Source of the DNA: Anaeromicrobium sediminis
GTDB taxonomy: Bacteria > Bacillota > Clostridia > Peptostreptococcales > Thermotaleaceae
DNA length: 64,000 nucleotides
Direction: 5' to 3'
Assembly: GCF_002270055.1 (NCBI RefSeq)
Contig: NZ_NIBG01000011.1
Span: 62,001 to 126,000 of the forward strand
In this document: one piece after another, positions 35,194-47,941 of the stretch
Position numbering within the stretch: the stretch's first letter is position 1
How the letters are laid out: every line of letters begins with the position of its first letter
Program-made: the position numbers and the translations under genes
Notes under the pieces: generated by a model
Databases searched by the model: none
What the model was told of the DNA's origin: nothing
What the model saw: the letters and a program-made list of their open reading frames with translations, nothing else

Positions 35194-35628
35194 ATGGGTG
35201 GTAAGTTTGTAGATAAGGTGAAATACTTCATGGGATTAGATGATTATGATGAGGATGAGGAAATTATGGATACACCTGTAGAAGTGGAAGAAGAGGTAAA
35301 AACTATAAACAATGCTAAGAAAGTGCTTAATATACATACTAACTCTCAAATGAAAGTTATGGTATGTGAACCGGTTGAATTTGAGGAATGCCCTAAAATA
35401 GTTGATAATTTAAAAAATAGAAAACCTGTAATAATAAACTTAGAAAAATTAGATAATGATTTGGCAAAAAAAATATTTGATTTTTTAAATGGTGCCGTAT
35501 ATGCAGTTGATGGCAATATTCAAAAAATTTCTAAGGGGATTTTTATATTAGCTCCTAACAATGTGGATATAGGTGGAAATATAAGTGAAGAATTTAAAAA
35601 TAAAGGTATTTTCCCATGGCAAAAATAA
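35194..35628 (+). CDS. sepF: Cell division protein SepF
   Basis: FtsZ-binding protein that forms rings and tethers FtsZ to the membrane. N-terminal amphipathic helix GGKFVDKVKYFMGL (membrane binding), acidic linker (DDYDEDEE), C-terminal SepF domain (about 55-144) with VCEPVEFEECPKIVDNLKNRKPVIINLE and DFLNGAVYAVDG. 144 residues. With no ftsA in this window it is a likely main membrane anchor for the Z ring. Confidence 0.93.
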   Translation: MGGKFVDKVKYFMGLDDYDEDEEIMDTPVEVEEEVKTINNAKKVLNIHTNSQMKVMVCEPVEFEECPKIVDNLKNRKPVIINLEKLDNDLAKKIFDFLNGAVYAVDGNIQKISKGIFILAPNNVDIGGNISEEFKNKGIFPWQK

Positions 35629-35646
35629 TAATTTGGTGGTGAAAGA

Positions 35647-35910
35647 ATGTACATATTAAAAGTATCAATTAATTATTTTTTTAGAGTAATAGAATATTTA
35701 GTTATTGCAAGGATACTATTATCTTGGATAAGTAATAATCCCTATGGAGGTGTGCATAGGTTTCTGCATCAAGTGACAGAGCCCATATTGGCGCCATTTA
35801 GAGAGTTATCCTATAGAATAGGCATAGGAGGAGGTATGATAGACTTATCACCTATCTTTGCCATATTCTTTCTACAATTAGTAAATGGATTAATAAATAG
35901 CATATTATAG
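35647..35910 (+). CDS. YggT family membrane protein
   Basis: 87-residue protein with two membrane segments and the family motif RILLSWI followed by FLHQVTEPILAPFR. Homologues (YlmG) lie beside sepF and are linked to division or membrane organisation, mechanism unknown. ATG start after GGTGGTGAAAG. Confidence 0.9.
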   Translation: MYILKVSINYFFRVIEYLVIARILLSWISNNPYGGVHRFLHQVTEPILAPFRELSYRIGIGGGMIDLSPIFAIFFLQLVNGLINSIL

Positions 35911-35923
35911 AAAGTGTGATAAC

Positions 35924-36712
35924 TTGATAAATAGAGATAGATTTTTAACTCATATAAGAGATTCAGAAGACAGACAAACAATGACTAAAATATTAAATAA
36001 AGCACAAAAGAGTTTGAAAAATTATATAGTATGTGGAACTGAATTCTATAGTCCATATGAGATAAATATGGCCATACCTATAATTGAACAAATTCATGAT
36101 TTGAATTACTTTATATATGGAGCATATGAAAATGCAGAGAGAAAAATTATTATTTTTTATCCATCCATATTTGAACTTACAAAGGAAGATTATCCTATAG
36201 GAATAATAAAAGTAGAGGGTAATTTTAACAAAAGTACCTTAAGCCATAGGGATTTTTTAGGAGCTATATTAGGTCTTGGCTTAAAAAGAGGAAAAATTGG
36301 AGATATTTTAATCAATGAAAATGAAGCCTTAATAATTGGATATAAAGAAATTAATGAGTTTATAAGGTTGAATTTAACAAAGATAGGAAGAAATAATATA
36401 TCCATAGAACATGTGGACTTGGATTATAAAATAGAAAAAGAAGATAAATATAAAATGGTCACTTCAACTGTGGCTTCTTTAAGATTGGATAGTGTAGTGG
36501 CTACAGGATTTTCCATATCTAGAAGCATAGCTACTAAATTAATTAAAGGTGATAAGGTGAAGGTGAATTGGAAACTACAACCTCAGCCTTCAACACTAGT
36601 TTCTTCTGGAGATGTGATTTCTGTAAGAGGAAAAGGAAGAATTGAAGTTTTCCATGTTGGTGGAAAAACTAAAAAAGATAGATATAAAGTCCAAATTAAG
36701 AGAATGCTTTAG
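35924..36712 (+). CDS. YlmH family RNA-binding protein (S4 domain)
   Basis: 262-residue protein: N-terminal domain (about 1-170) of the YlmH family and a C-terminal S4 RNA-binding domain (about 180-245: LRLDSVVATGFSISRSIATKLI, then VSSGDVISVRGKGR). YlmH has been linked to rescue of stalled 50S-peptidyl-tRNA complexes alongside RqcH, whose gene is at 40931. TTG start at 35924 with GTGTGATAAC-type weak site; no better start is visible. Confidence 0.88.
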   Translation: MINRDRFLTHIRDSEDRQTMTKILNKAQKSLKNYIVCGTEFYSPYEINMAIPIIEQIHDLNYFIYGAYENAERKIIIFYPSIFELTKEDYPIGIIKVEGNFNKSTLSHRDFLGAILGLGLKRGKIGDILINENEALIIGYKEINEFIRLNLTKIGRNNISIEHVDLDYKIEKEDKYKMVTSTVASLRLDSVVATGFSISRSIATKLIKGDKVKVNWKLQPQPSTLVSSGDVISVRGKGRIEVFHVGGKTKKDRYKVQIKRML

Positions 36713-36724
36713 GGAGAGGATTTA

Positions 36725-37174
36725 ATGATAACACCACTAGATATACAAAATAAAGAATTTAAAAAGTCTATGAGGGGATATAAAGAAAGTGAAGTAGATG
36801 AGTTTTTAGATGAAATCATTAATGATTATGAAAAACTATATAAGGATAATAAAGAATTAAATGATAAAATTGAAATGGTGCAAGAACAAATTAAAAAGTA
36901 TGAAACTATAGAGAAAACTCTAAGGGATACATTAGTAGTAGCCCAAAGTACTGCAGAGGATGTTGGATCTAATGCAAGAAAACAAGCAGAGATTATAATA
37001 CAAGAGGCGGAAGCTAAAGCTAAGAACATAATAGGTGAGGCTAATAATGAAGTTTTAAATATAAACAAGGAATATGAGCAAGCAAAACAACAACTAAATA
37101 TATTTAAAACTAGATTTAAAACTTTACTAGAATCCCAACTAGAGACTATGGAAAAAATTACTGAAGAAATATAA
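36725..37174 (+). CDS. divIVA: DivIVA domain protein
   Basis: 149-residue curved-membrane-binding coiled-coil protein. N-terminal DivIVA signature [18 protein letters not shown] and [16 protein letters not shown], followed by two coiled-coil stretches (about 30-75 and 85-145). It places division or sporulation factors at poles and septa. In Bacillus and many Clostridia ileS follows; here mtnN does. Confidence 0.95.
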   Translation: MITPLDIQNKEFKKSMRGYKESEVDEFLDEIINDYEKLYKDNKELNDKIEMVQEQIKKYETIEKTLRDTLVVAQSTAEDVGSNARKQAEIIIQEAEAKAKNIIGEANNEVLNINKEYEQAKQQLNIFKTRFKTLLESQLETMEKITEEI

Positions 37175-37187
37175 TAGGAGGCATAAT

Positions 37188-37883
37188 ATGAAAAAGTTTG
37201 GAATTATAGGAGCAATGGATGAAGAAACGATTATAATTAAGGAAAAAATGGAAGTGAAAAATAGTACTGAAATGGCAGGTATGACATTCCATGAAGGTAT
37301 ATTTTGTAATAAAGATGTGGTTTTAGTAAGATGCGGTATAGGAAAGGTTAATGCAGCCATTTGTACTCAAATATTAATTAGTAACTTCAAAGTAGATACT
37401 ATAATAAATACAGGTGTAGCAGGGGCCGTAGACTCTGAACTTAATATTGGAGATGTGGTAATATCTAAGGATGTATTAGAACATGACTTTGATGTTACTA
37501 ACTTTGGTGGATATAAGTTAGGACAAATTCCTAGAATGGATACATGGATATTTGGAGCTGATGAAAAACTTATAGAAGCAGCTACTAAGGCTAGAAATGA
37601 CATGGAATATAAAACAAAAGTAGGAAGGGTTTTATCAGGAGATGTATTTGTGGCATGTAAAGATAAAAAGGCATTTTTATGGAATGAATTTGGAGGCCTT
37701 TGTACAGAAATGGAAGGTGCTTCAATAGGACATACATGCCATGTAAATAAGGTGCCATTTTTAGTAATAAGATCAATTTCAGATAAGGCAAATGGTGAAG
37801 CTACAGATAATTTTGGGGAATTTGTAAACAACGCAGCTAAAAATTCCATGAAAATGTTAGAAGGAATATTAAACTCATTATAG
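37188..37883 (+). CDS. mtnN: 5'-methylthioadenosine/S-adenosylhomocysteine nucleosidase
   Basis: Cleaves MTA and SAH to recycle the by-products of SAM-dependent reactions and feeds the AI-2 route. N-terminal GIIGAMDEE (4-12), middle NTGVAGAVDSELNIGDVVIS, and C-terminal CTEMEGASIGH and RSISDKANG with the catalytic Asp. 231 residues. 14 bases after divIVA and followed by a terminator. Confidence 0.95.
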   Translation: MKKFGIIGAMDEETIIIKEKMEVKNSTEMAGMTFHEGIFCNKDVVLVRCGIGKVNAAICTQILISNFKVDTIINTGVAGAVDSELNIGDVVISKDVLEHDFDVTNFGGYKLGQIPRMDTWIFGADEKLIEAATKARNDMEYKTKVGRVLSGDVFVACKDKKAFLWNEFGGLCTEMEGASIGHTCHVNKVPFLVIRSISDKANGEATDNFGEFVNNAAKNSMKMLEGILNSL

Positions 37884-37889
37884 AAATAG

Positions 37890-37926
37890 AAAGAGTATGG
37901 CAAATGCCATGCTCTTTATTTAGTTT
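37890..37926 (+). terminator. Terminator after mtnN
   Basis: 12-bp stem (37890-37901 with 37906-37917; one T-G pair), loop AAAT, then a short T-rich tail. Confidence 0.8.
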
Positions 37927-38020
37927 TTATGAAAATATGAGCAGTGTCTTTAAGAATTATAATTATAAAAATGATCTAAATGGAAATAATAAAATAGTAG
38001 AATATGTTAGGAGAACTTTT

Positions 38021-38299
38021 ATGAAAGATGAACTTTTGGCCGAAATTAATGAAAAGGTCTCAAAGCTATCCAATGATATGGAAAAAGCAAAAATTGCAGA
38101 ATATGTAGAGTTGATGGAAAATCCCAAAAGAATTTTATACTTAAACTTTATGATTGGATTAGCAAGGGGTCTTGGAACAGCCATAGGGTTAACAGTTTTA
38201 GCAGCTCTGACACTCTATATCTTGTATCAATTTGTGGATTTGCCATTAATAGGAAGCTACATAGCTAAATTAATAGAAATAATAGAAAACTATAAATAA
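38021..38299 (+). CDS. DUF5665-type small membrane protein
   Basis: 92 residues: helical N-terminus (KDELLAEINEKVSKLSNDMEKAKIAEYVELMENPKR), then two hydrophobic segments (FMIGLARGLGTAIGLTVLAAL, broken here, and the following TLYILYQF stretch). This pattern, with the NPKR-xxxxNFxxGLARGLG block, matches the DUF5665 family of Clostridia. ATG 38021 has TTAGGAGA upstream; the longer frame from 37904 starts within the mtnN terminator and is rejected. Function unknown. Confidence 0.75.
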   Translation: MKDELLAEINEKVSKLSNDMEKAKIAEYVELMENPKRILYLNFMIGLARGLGTAIGLTVLAALTLYILYQFVDLPLIGSYIAKLIEIIENYK

Positions 38300-38309
38300 G
38301 GAGCTAAAA

Positions 38310-38927
38310 ATGGACAGAGATAAATTATCTTATTTTAAGAATAAACTCATGAAAGAAAAGGAAAATGCTATAAACACTGTAGAATTATCTAATAGAAATG
38401 AAAACAATGATGCCCTAAAGGATTATAATTATGAATTATCCTCCTATGATAATCATCCAGCAGACATGGGAACAGAAACCTTTCAAATGGAAATGAATAT
38501 GTGTTTAAAAAATGATGAAAAACTGTATATAAGAGATATTGACAATGCATTAGAGAGAATAGAAAAGGGTACTTATGGAACTTGTTCCATGTGTAACAAA
38601 CCTATTAAAGAAGAACGATTAGAATTTATGCCAACAGCCATAAACTGTATAAAATGCGAAAAAGAAGATGGGCTAGAGCTTAATGAAATTTTGCAAACGC
38701 GTCCTGTGGAAGAAGATGTATTAGGAGCACCCTTTGGTGAAAATTCTTTAGATAAGGCTAATTTTAATGGTTTTGATGGAGAAGATGCTCTTCAAGAAGT
38801 TAATAGAAACAACAAGACAAAGCATGAATCCCTAGACTGGTATGATAATAACTATGATAATACCATATCTGGAGTAGTGGAAGAAGTAGATAAAATAAGT
38901 GAATCATATTATGAAGAACAAAAGTGA
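38310..38927 (+). CDS. TraR/DksA-family zinc finger protein (YteA type)
   Basis: 205 residues. N-terminal coiled coil with NHPADMGTETFQMEMN, then IDNALERIEKGTYGTCSMCNKPI (about 75-97) and INCIKCEKE, the four-cysteine DksA-type zinc finger; acidic C-terminal extension. YteA-like proteins occur next to lspA in Bacillus and Clostridia; roles proposed are in sporulation or transcription, not established. The stop lies in the terminator. Confidence 0.87.
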   Translation: MDRDKLSYFKNKLMKEKENAINTVELSNRNENNDALKDYNYELSSYDNHPADMGTETFQMEMNMCLKNDEKLYIRDIDNALERIEKGTYGTCSMCNKPIKEERLEFMPTAINCIKCEKEDGLELNEILQTRPVEEDVLGAPFGENSLDKANFNGFDGEDALQEVNRNNKTKHESLDWYDNNYDNTISGVVEEVDKISESYYEEQK

Positions 38928-38947
38928 AGCCTGTGCTTCACTTTTTT
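38921..38947 (+). terminator. Terminator overlapping the TraR/DksA-like stop
   Basis: AAAGTGAAGC (38921-38930) pairs with GCTTCACTTT (38935-38944), loop CTGT, then T residues. The TGA stop (38925-38927) is in the left arm. Confidence 0.92.
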
Positions 38948-38967
38948 AAGTAAAGTAATTGAAATTG

Positions 38968-38976
38968 TGATATAAT
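38968..38976 (+). promoter_or_regulatory. Extended -10 promoter TGATATAAT upstream of lspA
   Basis: TGATATAAT at 38968-38976, no clear -35; expected start near 38983. Confidence 0.5.
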
Positions 38977-39005
38977 CAGAGAGACAGCATTTTAGGGGGG
39001 AGTTT

Positions 39006-39443
39006 ATGAACTATATAATTATAGTAGGAATAATTTTAATAGACCAATTTACTAAATACTTAACTCAAGCAAATATGCATGTAAATGAGACAATACCAAT
39101 TATCAATAATATATTTCATTTAACCTATGTGCAAAATCCAGGTGCGGCCTTTGGAATACTTAGAAATCAAAAGTGGTTTTTTGTAGTAGTGACTATTGTA
39201 GTTTTAGGTGGAGTATTTATATATTCTATTAAAAATAAGAACATGCATAAGCTCATGAGTGTAAGTTTAAGTTTAATAGTAGCTGGAGCTATAGGGAATT
39301 TCATAGATAGGGTAAGATTAGATTATGTAATTGATTATTTTGATTTTAGAATATGGCCCGTATTTAACATAGCAGATATTAGTATAGTTGTAGGAGCCAT
39401 ATTGTTATCCTATTATTTAATAAAGTATGATGAAGATTATTAG
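39006..39443 (+). CDS. lspA: Lipoprotein signal peptidase
   Basis: Membrane aspartic protease that removes the signal peptide of diacylglyceryl prolipoproteins (after Lgt, 733). Four membrane segments; motifs IIDQFTKY-like start (LIDQFTKYL, 12-20), QNPGAAFGIL, and the two catalytic Asp in GNFIDRVRLDYVIDYFDF and NIADISIVVG. 145 residues. Confidence 0.95.
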   Translation: MNYIIIVGIILIDQFTKYLTQANMHVNETIPIINNIFHLTYVQNPGAAFGILRNQKWFFVVVTIVVLGGVFIYSIKNKNMHKLMSVSLSLIVAGAIGNFIDRVRLDYVIDYFDFRIWPVFNIADISIVVGAILLSYYLIKYDEDY

Positions 39444-39457
39444 AAAGGAAGATGTAT

Positions 39458-42712
<3,255 letters not shown>

Positions 42713-42791
42713 AATGTAACCTCCATATTCATAATTTATCCATAAAGTATAACATTTTTTAAAAAATATTAAAAGATTGTATATGAAACTC

Positions 42792-42820
42792 CTATTATTA
42801 AAAAAATATATTAATAATAG
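42792..42820. repeat. 10-bp inverted repeat between rqcH and yicC
   Basis: CTATTATTAA (42792-42801) and TTAATAATAG (42811-42820) around nine A/T bases, in the divergent intergenic region (42713-42957). Could be an operator for either gene or a simple AT-rich hairpin. The rest of the gap holds the yicC -10 and nothing else I can name. Confidence 0.35.
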
Positions 42821-42896
42821 AATATAACGATTTTTTTATGTATAATTAGTTTGAAGAAAATTATAGCAAATATACCTTATATTTTAAAGGTAAAAA

Positions 42897-42905
42897 TGAT
42901 ATAAT
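42897..42905 (+). promoter_or_regulatory. Extended -10 promoter TGATATAAT upstream of yicC
   Basis: TGATATAAT at 42897-42905; a weak TTATAT lies 17 bp further upstream. Expected start near 42912. Confidence 0.5.
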
Positions 42906-42957
42906 GTAGTATTGTGAGAAGGATTTTACAAGTACCTTATGGAAGGATGAATAAACT

Positions 42958-43839
42958 ATGATTAAAAGTATGACCGGATTTGGAAGAGGTGAAAATGCAG
43001 ATAATAAAAGGCAATTCACTGTTGAGATAAAAACTGTAAATCACAGATATAATGATATTGTAATTAGAATGCCTAAAAAGTTAAATTATCTAGAAGAGAA
43101 TATAAAGAAATTGGTAAAGGAAAAAATTAATAGAGGTAGAGTAGAAATATATGTATCTCTTGAAAATGTTGGACAATCAGAAGTAAATATAAGTTTAAAT
43201 AGAGAGTTAGCAGCAGAGTATATAGACGTATTAAAGACTCTATCAAAAGAATTTCAGATAGTAGATGATATTTCAGCTACTTTTGTATCTAAATTTCCAG
43301 AGGTTGTTAAGATCGAAGATAAGGAAGAAGATCAAGAAGAAATTTGGAATTGTTTAAAAGTGAGTGTAATGGGTGCATTAGAACAATTAGTGAATATGAG
43401 ACTAGAAGAAGGACAAAAATTAGCTTTAGATATTGAAAAAAGATGTTATAATATTGACAATGTAGTTGAAGAAATAAAATTACGTTCACCAAAAATCGTG
43501 GAAGAACACAGAGAAAAATTAAGACAAAGGATAGAAGACATGCTAGGTGATAGCTATGAAATAGATGATCAGAGGTTAGCTGTTGAAGTGGCATATATGG
43601 CAGATAAAAGTAATATAACTGAAGAAATTGTAAGGTTGAAAAGTCATATAGACCAATTGAATAATTCACTAAAATCAACTGGCTCTATAGGAAGAAAATT
43701 AGACTTTCTTATTCAAGAGATGAACCGTGAAATCAATACTATAGGTTCTAAAACTAATGATTTAGAAGTGACAAACTACGTTGTGGATGTTAAAAGTGAA
43801 CTTGAAAAGATAAGAGAACAAGTGCAAAATATTGAATAA
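42958..43839 (+). CDS. YicC family endoribonuclease-like protein
   Basis: 293 residues. Starts with MTGFGRGE and [17 protein letters not shown], the YicC N-terminal block, and ends with the DUF1732 block [24 protein letters not shown]. coli YicC is reported as an endoribonuclease involved in sRNA decay; in Firmicutes the genes always lead the yicC-remA-gmk-rpoZ cluster, as here. Confidence 0.93.
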   Translation: MIKSMTGFGRGENADNKRQFTVEIKTVNHRYNDIVIRMPKKLNYLEENIKKLVKEKINRGRVEIYVSLENVGQSEVNISLNRELAAEYIDVLKTLSKEFQIVDDISATFVSKFPEVVKIEDKEEDQEEIWNCLKVSVMGALEQLVNMRLEEGQKLALDIEKRCYNIDNVVEEIKLRSPKIVEEHREKLRQRIEDMLGDSYEIDDQRLAVEVAYMADKSNITEEIVRLKSHIDQLNNSLKSTGSIGRKLDFLIQEMNREINTIGSKTNDLEVTNYVVDVKSELEKIREQVQNIE

Positions 43840-43850
43840 GGGGGATACAT

Positions 43851-44120
43851 ATGAATATTAAGCTTATTAATATTGGGTTTGGAAATATAGTATCTGCAAA
43901 TAGAATAATTGCAATTGTAAGCCCTGAATCAGCACCTATAAAAAGAGTTATTCAAGAGGCAAGAGATAGAGGTATGCTTATAGATGCTACATACGGAAGA
44001 CGGACAAGGGCTGTTATAATAACAGATAGTGACCACATAATATTATCTGCTGTTCAACCAGAAACTGTAGCACATAGATTAGTAAACAAAGAAGAACATT
44101 CAAAGGATTGTACAGATTAG
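43851..44120 (+). CDS. remA: Extracellular matrix/biofilm regulator RemA
   Basis: 89-residue DUF370 protein ([30 protein letters not shown] region, [17 protein letters not shown]). In Bacillus RemA is a ring-forming DNA-binding activator of matrix and osmoprotection genes. In Clostridia, always between yicC and gmk. Confidence 0.93.
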   Translation: MNIKLINIGFGNIVSANRIIAIVSPESAPIKRVIQEARDRGMLIDATYGRRTRAVIITDSDHIILSAVQPETVAHRLVNKEEHSKDCTD

Positions 44121-44143
44121 AAAGAAGTTAAAGGAGATGGAAC

Positions 44144-44761
44144 ATGAGAACGGGACAACTAATAGTCATATCTGGACCCTCTGGCGCGGGAAAAGGTACG
44201 GTATGTAAGCAACTATTAAGAGAAATAGAAAATTTAAAAATATCTGTTTCGGCAACTACGAGAGATCCTCGTGAAGGAGAAGTAAATGGCATAAATTATC
44301 ATTTCACAGAAAAAGAAGTGTTTTTAAAGGGAATAGAAGAAGATAAATTTCTAGAGCATGCGAAAGTATATGATAATTATTATGGAACTCCTAAGAAATA
44401 TGTAATGAAAGAAATTGAAAATGGAAACAATGTATTATTAGAGATAGATATACAAGGAGCTTTGCAGGTAAAAGAAAAATACCCAGAAGGTGTATTTATA
44501 TTCATATTGCCACCTTCTATGCAAGAATTAAAAAATAGAATAGTTGGTAGGGGAACTGAAACAGCAGAAGCTATAGAAAAGAGATTTAAAAGCGCCTATG
44601 AAGAAATTAAGTATGTTGAAAAATATGACTATTGTGTAGTAAATGATAAAGTAGAGTTGGCAGTTGAGAGAATAAAAGCTATAATTACTGCAGAAACTTG
44701 TAAGGTTAAGCATGATATAGAAGAAATTATAAGTAAATTTAGGGAGGAATCAATATGTTAA
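44144..44761 (+). CDS. gmk: Guanylate kinase
   Basis: Phosphorylates GMP to GDP. P-loop SGPSGAGKGT with Lys17, GMP-binding SVSATTRDPREGE and Tyr in GINYHF, and DIQGALQVK. 205 residues. Its last seven bases overlap the start of rpoZ, giving coupled translation. Confidence 0.96.
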   Translation: MRTGQLIVISGPSGAGKGTVCKQLLREIENLKISVSATTRDPREGEVNGINYHFTEKEVFLKGIEEDKFLEHAKVYDNYYGTPKKYVMKEIENGNNVLLEIDIQGALQVKEKYPEGVFIFILPPSMQELKNRIVGRGTETAEAIEKRFKSAYEEIKYVEKYDYCVVNDKVELAVERIKAIITAETCKVKHDIEEIISKFREESIC

Positions 44762-44958
44762 ATCCATCAATAAATGACTTAATGTCAAAGGTAGATAGCA
44801 GATACACACTAGTGGTAGCTGCATCTAAAAGAGCTAGAGAAATAATAGAAGGTGAAGAGAGTTTAATTAGAGTAGCATCTAATAAGCCTGTTACCATAGC
44901 AACCCATGAGATTGCACAGGATAAAGTTCACTATGAAAGAGATGAGGAAGACCTGTAA
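44755..44958 (+). CDS. rpoZ: DNA-directed RNA polymerase subunit omega
   Basis: 67 residues with LMSKVDSRYTLVVAASKRAREI, the omega signature near the N-terminus. Helps assemble RNA polymerase. ATG 44755 lies within the gmk end, with AGGGAGGAA as ribosome binding site. coaBC, the usual next gene, is absent. Confidence 0.95.
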   Translation: MLNPSINDLMSKVDSRYTLVVAASKRAREIIEGEESLIRVASNKPVTIATHEIAQDKVHYERDEEDL

Positions 44959-44987
44959 AGGAGTAGAATTTCTACTCCTTTATTTTT
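44957..44987 (+). terminator. Terminator after rpoZ
   Basis: 11-bp perfect stem (44957-44967 with 44971-44981), loop ATT, followed by ATTTTT. The rpoZ stop codon abuts the left arm. Confidence 0.92.
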
Positions 44988-45025
44988 CGATTAAATAAAA
45001 ATATGAGTAAAGAGGGTGGTCTAAT

Positions 45026-47473
45026 ATGAAGTTATTTGCAAATTTAATAGTTAATAATAAAAGTAAAAATACAGATATGGAATATACTTATGAAATACCA
45101 GACCATCTAGCAGATATAGTACAAAAGGGTTCTAAGGTAATAGTTCCCTTTGGTAAAATAAATAATATTATAGAAGCATATGTACTGGATATATATGAAA
45201 ATAAAGAAGCTCCATTTAAAAATACTAAAAAAATAAAAGATGTGGTAGAAGAGGATAGTATTTTAACAAAGGAATTAATAGGTCTTTGCAAATGGATGAA
45301 GGAAAAGTATTTATGTACTTATATGGAAGCCATAAGGTGTGTAATTCCAAGGGGATCTTCTTTAAAAATAAAAAAAGAAATTCAATTGAATGAGGAAAAT
45401 TATATTAACTATAATACAAATTCTAAAATTGAACAACATATTATTGATTACCTTAAAGAAAAGGGGAAGAGTACATATACTAATTTAATTAAAAATGTAA
45501 AATATAAAAGTATATATGAGCCCTTAAAGAGATTAGAAAATAGAAAAATAATAACTATAACAGAAAAGTTAATAAGAGATGCAAAAGAATTAAGTACTAA
45601 AATTGTGGAAATACAAGACATAAACTACGAAAACTTAAATAAAAGGGCAAAAAAACAAATAGAAATAATGGACTATTTAAAGGTACATAAAAGGGATACA
45701 CTAAATAACTTGAAAAAGTCTATAGGTCTATCTAACAATGGACCTATAAATAGTTTAGTAGAAAAAAATTTAATAAGGGTATATGAAGAAAGAAAGTTTA
45801 GAACTGTTTATGATCATGTAGATAAAATTAAAAGACATGTAAATTTAACAGAAGAACAAGTTAAAGCTATTAATAAAGTAGAACCCTTTTTAGATAAAGA
45901 AAAATACAAGACCTTTTTAATTCATGGAGTCACAGGAAGTGGCAAGACTGAAGTTTATGTAGATTTAATAAACAAGGTATTAAAAGAGGGAAAAGAGGCA
46001 ATTATTTTGGTCCCTGAAATATCCTTAGCTACTCAGATGATAAGAAGAATAAAAGGTGTATTTGGACATGTGGTAGGTATACTCCATAGTAGATTATCTT
46101 TAGGTGAAAGACTGGATGAATGGGAAAAAATAAGAAAAGGCCATGTGAAGATTGTAATTGGAGCAAGAAGTGCCATATTTAGCCCATTTAAAAACTTAGG
46201 AATAATAATAATAGACGAAGAACATGAATATAGCTACAAATCAGAAAATAGACCTAGATATCATACAATAGAAGTGGCCAAGTTTAGAGCTATAAAAAAC
46301 CAATGTCCCTTAATTTTAGGTTCAGCTACTCCATCTATAGAAGCTTATTATAAGGCTATTAATAAAGAATATGAAAAAATAGAATTAATTAGTAGATATA
46401 ATAAAAAGCCATTACCGAAAGTTACGGTGGTGGATATGAGAGAAGAACTGAAAATGGGGAATAAAAGTATATTCAGTCAAGCTTTATATGAAGAATTAGA
46501 GAAAAATGTGAAAAATAAAAAACAAAGTATTTTGTTTCTAAATAGAAGGGGACATTCTACATTTATATCCTGTAGGAACTGTGGATATGTATTGAAATGC
46601 CCTAAATGTGATGTATCTCTTACGTATCATTCAAAAAAAGGTGGGGTTACCTGTCATTATTGTGGATTTAAAACTAGTCCTCCACAGATTTGTCCTGAAT
46701 GTAGAAGTAAGTATATAAAATATTTCGGAGCTGGAACTGAGAAAATAGAGAATATGACTAAAAAACTCTTTCCAAAGGCTAAAATAGGTAGACTAGATCT
46801 AGATACCACATCTAAAAAGGGATCTATGGATAACATATTGGAAAGCTTTAAAAATGGAGAAATAGATATATTAATAGGTACTCAAATGGTTGCTAAAGGA
46901 CTAGATTTTCCTAATGTGACCTTAGTAGGAGTCATAGCAGCAGACATAAGTTTGAACATTCCTGATTTTAGATCATCTGAAAGAACTTTTCAATTAATAA
47001 CTCAGGTGGCAGGACGGGCTGGACGAGGTGAAGATGAAGGACGAGTTATAGTACAGACCTACTCTCCAGAACATTTTGCCCTTCAAAATGCCCAAAATCA
47101 TGATTACACAAGTTTTTATAATGAAGAAATATTAATGAGGAAAGTTGCTAATTATCCACCCTATTGTAATATTGTAAACATAATATTTTCTGGAGAAGAT
47201 GAAAGGGAGATAATAAAAGTAGCACAGGATTTTGCAGATAGAATTAAGCTTAATATGAATAATGAAAAAATGTCTAGTGACAATGAAATCTATGGGCCTA
47301 ATCCTGCATTAATATCTAAAGTAAAGCTAAAACATAGATGGCAGTTGATCATTAAAACTGTTGACCAAAACCTAATTAGGGGTATAATAAATTATGTAGA
47401 TACTAATTTTAGACGAGATGAAAGAGGTAGAGTATTAATTAGTATTGATATAAACCCATATAGTATGCTTTAA
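45026..47473 (+). CDS. priA: Primosomal helicase PriA
   Basis: Superfamily 2 helicase that restarts stalled replication forks. N-terminal fork-binding domain (about 1-110), winged helix, Walker [12 protein letters not shown] with Lys307, DEEH box ([12 protein letters not shown]), then the zinc domain (about 510-560) with eight cysteines in [18 protein letters not shown] and CPEC, and motif VI ([13 protein letters not shown]). 815 residues. Starts a unit with def and fmt. Confidence 0.96.
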   Translation: MKLFANLIVNNKSKNTDMEYTYEIPDHLADIVQKGSKVIVPFGKINNIIEAYVLDIYENKEAPFKNTKKIKDVVEEDSILTKELIGLCKWMKEKYLCTYMEAIRCVIPRGSSLKIKKEIQLNEENYINYNTNSKIEQHIIDYLKEKGKSTYTNLIKNVKYKSIYEPLKRLENRKIITITEKLIRDAKELSTKIVEIQDINYENLNKRAKKQIEIMDYLKVHKRDTLNNLKKSIGLSNNGPINSLVEKNLIRVYEERKFRTVYDHVDKIKRHVNLTEEQVKAINKVEPFLDKEKYKTFLIHGVTGSGKTEVYVDLINKVLKEGKEAIILVPEISLATQMIRRIKGVFGHVVGILHSRLSLGERLDEWEKIRKGHVKIVIGARSAIFSPFKNLGIIIIDEEHEYSYKSENRPRYHTIEVAKFRAIKNQCPLILGSATPSIEAYYKAINKEYEKIELISRYNKKPLPKVTVVDMREELKMGNKSIFSQALYEELEKNVKNKKQSILFLNRRGHSTFISCRNCGYVLKCPKCDVSLTYHSKKGGVTCHYCGFKTSPPQICPECRSKYIKYFGAGTEKIENMTKKLFPKAKIGRLDLDTTSKKGSMDNILESFKNGEIDILIGTQMVAKGLDFPNVTLVGVIAADISLNIPDFRSSERTFQLITQVAGRAGRGEDEGRVIVQTYSPEHFALQNAQNHDYTSFYNEEILMRKVANYPPYCNIVNIIFSGEDEREIIKVAQDFADRIKLNMNNEKMSSDNEIYGPNPALISKVKLKHRWQLIIKTVDQNLIRGIINYVDTNFRRDERGRVLISIDINPYSML

Positions 47474-47484
47474 GGAGGATAAAA

Positions 47485-47925
47485 ATGGCAATAAGAAATA
47501 TTTTAAAAGATGGAGATCCAACTTTAAGAAAAAAATCTAGAGTTGTACAAAAAATAGGTGAAAGAGAAATTACCTTAATAGAGGATATGATAGATACTAT
47601 GTATAATGCCAATGGGGTGGGTCTAGCAGCACCACAAGTTGGAGTATTAAAAAGAATTATAGTGATAGACATAGGAGATGGATTAATAGAACTTATAAAT
47701 CCAGAAATAATACATTCTGAAGAAGAACAAATTGACCAAGAAGGGTGCCTAAGTGTGCCAGGAGTTACAGGGGAAGTAAGTAGACCTAAGAAGGTAGTAG
47801 CAAGAGGATTAAATAGAAAAGGTGAATTGATAGAGGTTGAAGGAGAAGACCTAATGGCAAGAGCAATTTGCCATGAAATTGATCACTTAGAAGGAATATT
47901 ATTCACAGATAAAGTAATTAAGTAG
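47485..47925 (+). CDS. def: Peptide deformylase
   Basis: Removes the N-formyl group from nascent proteins. Motifs [18 protein letters not shown] (metal Cys) and HEIDH (two metal His and the catalytic Glu) are all intact. 146 residues; ATG with AAGGAGG. fmt, the enzyme that adds the formyl group, is 17 bases downstream. Confidence 0.97.
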   Translation: MAIRNILKDGDPTLRKKSRVVQKIGEREITLIEDMIDTMYNANGVGLAAPQVGVLKRIIVIDIGDGLIELINPEIIHSEEEQIDQEGCLSVPGVTGEVSRPKKVVARGLNRKGELIEVEGEDLMARAICHEIDHLEGILFTDKVIK

Positions 47926-47941
47926 GAGGAATTAAATATAG

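Noticed and set aside
37367-37903. Minus-strand open frame (178 codons) opposite mtnN
   Set aside because: Antisense shadow of a clearly coding gene; composition is not protein-like.
37904-38020. N-terminal extension of the DUF5665 gene from 37904
   Set aside because: It begins inside the mtnN terminator and lacks a ribosome binding site; ATG 38021 is clearly better.
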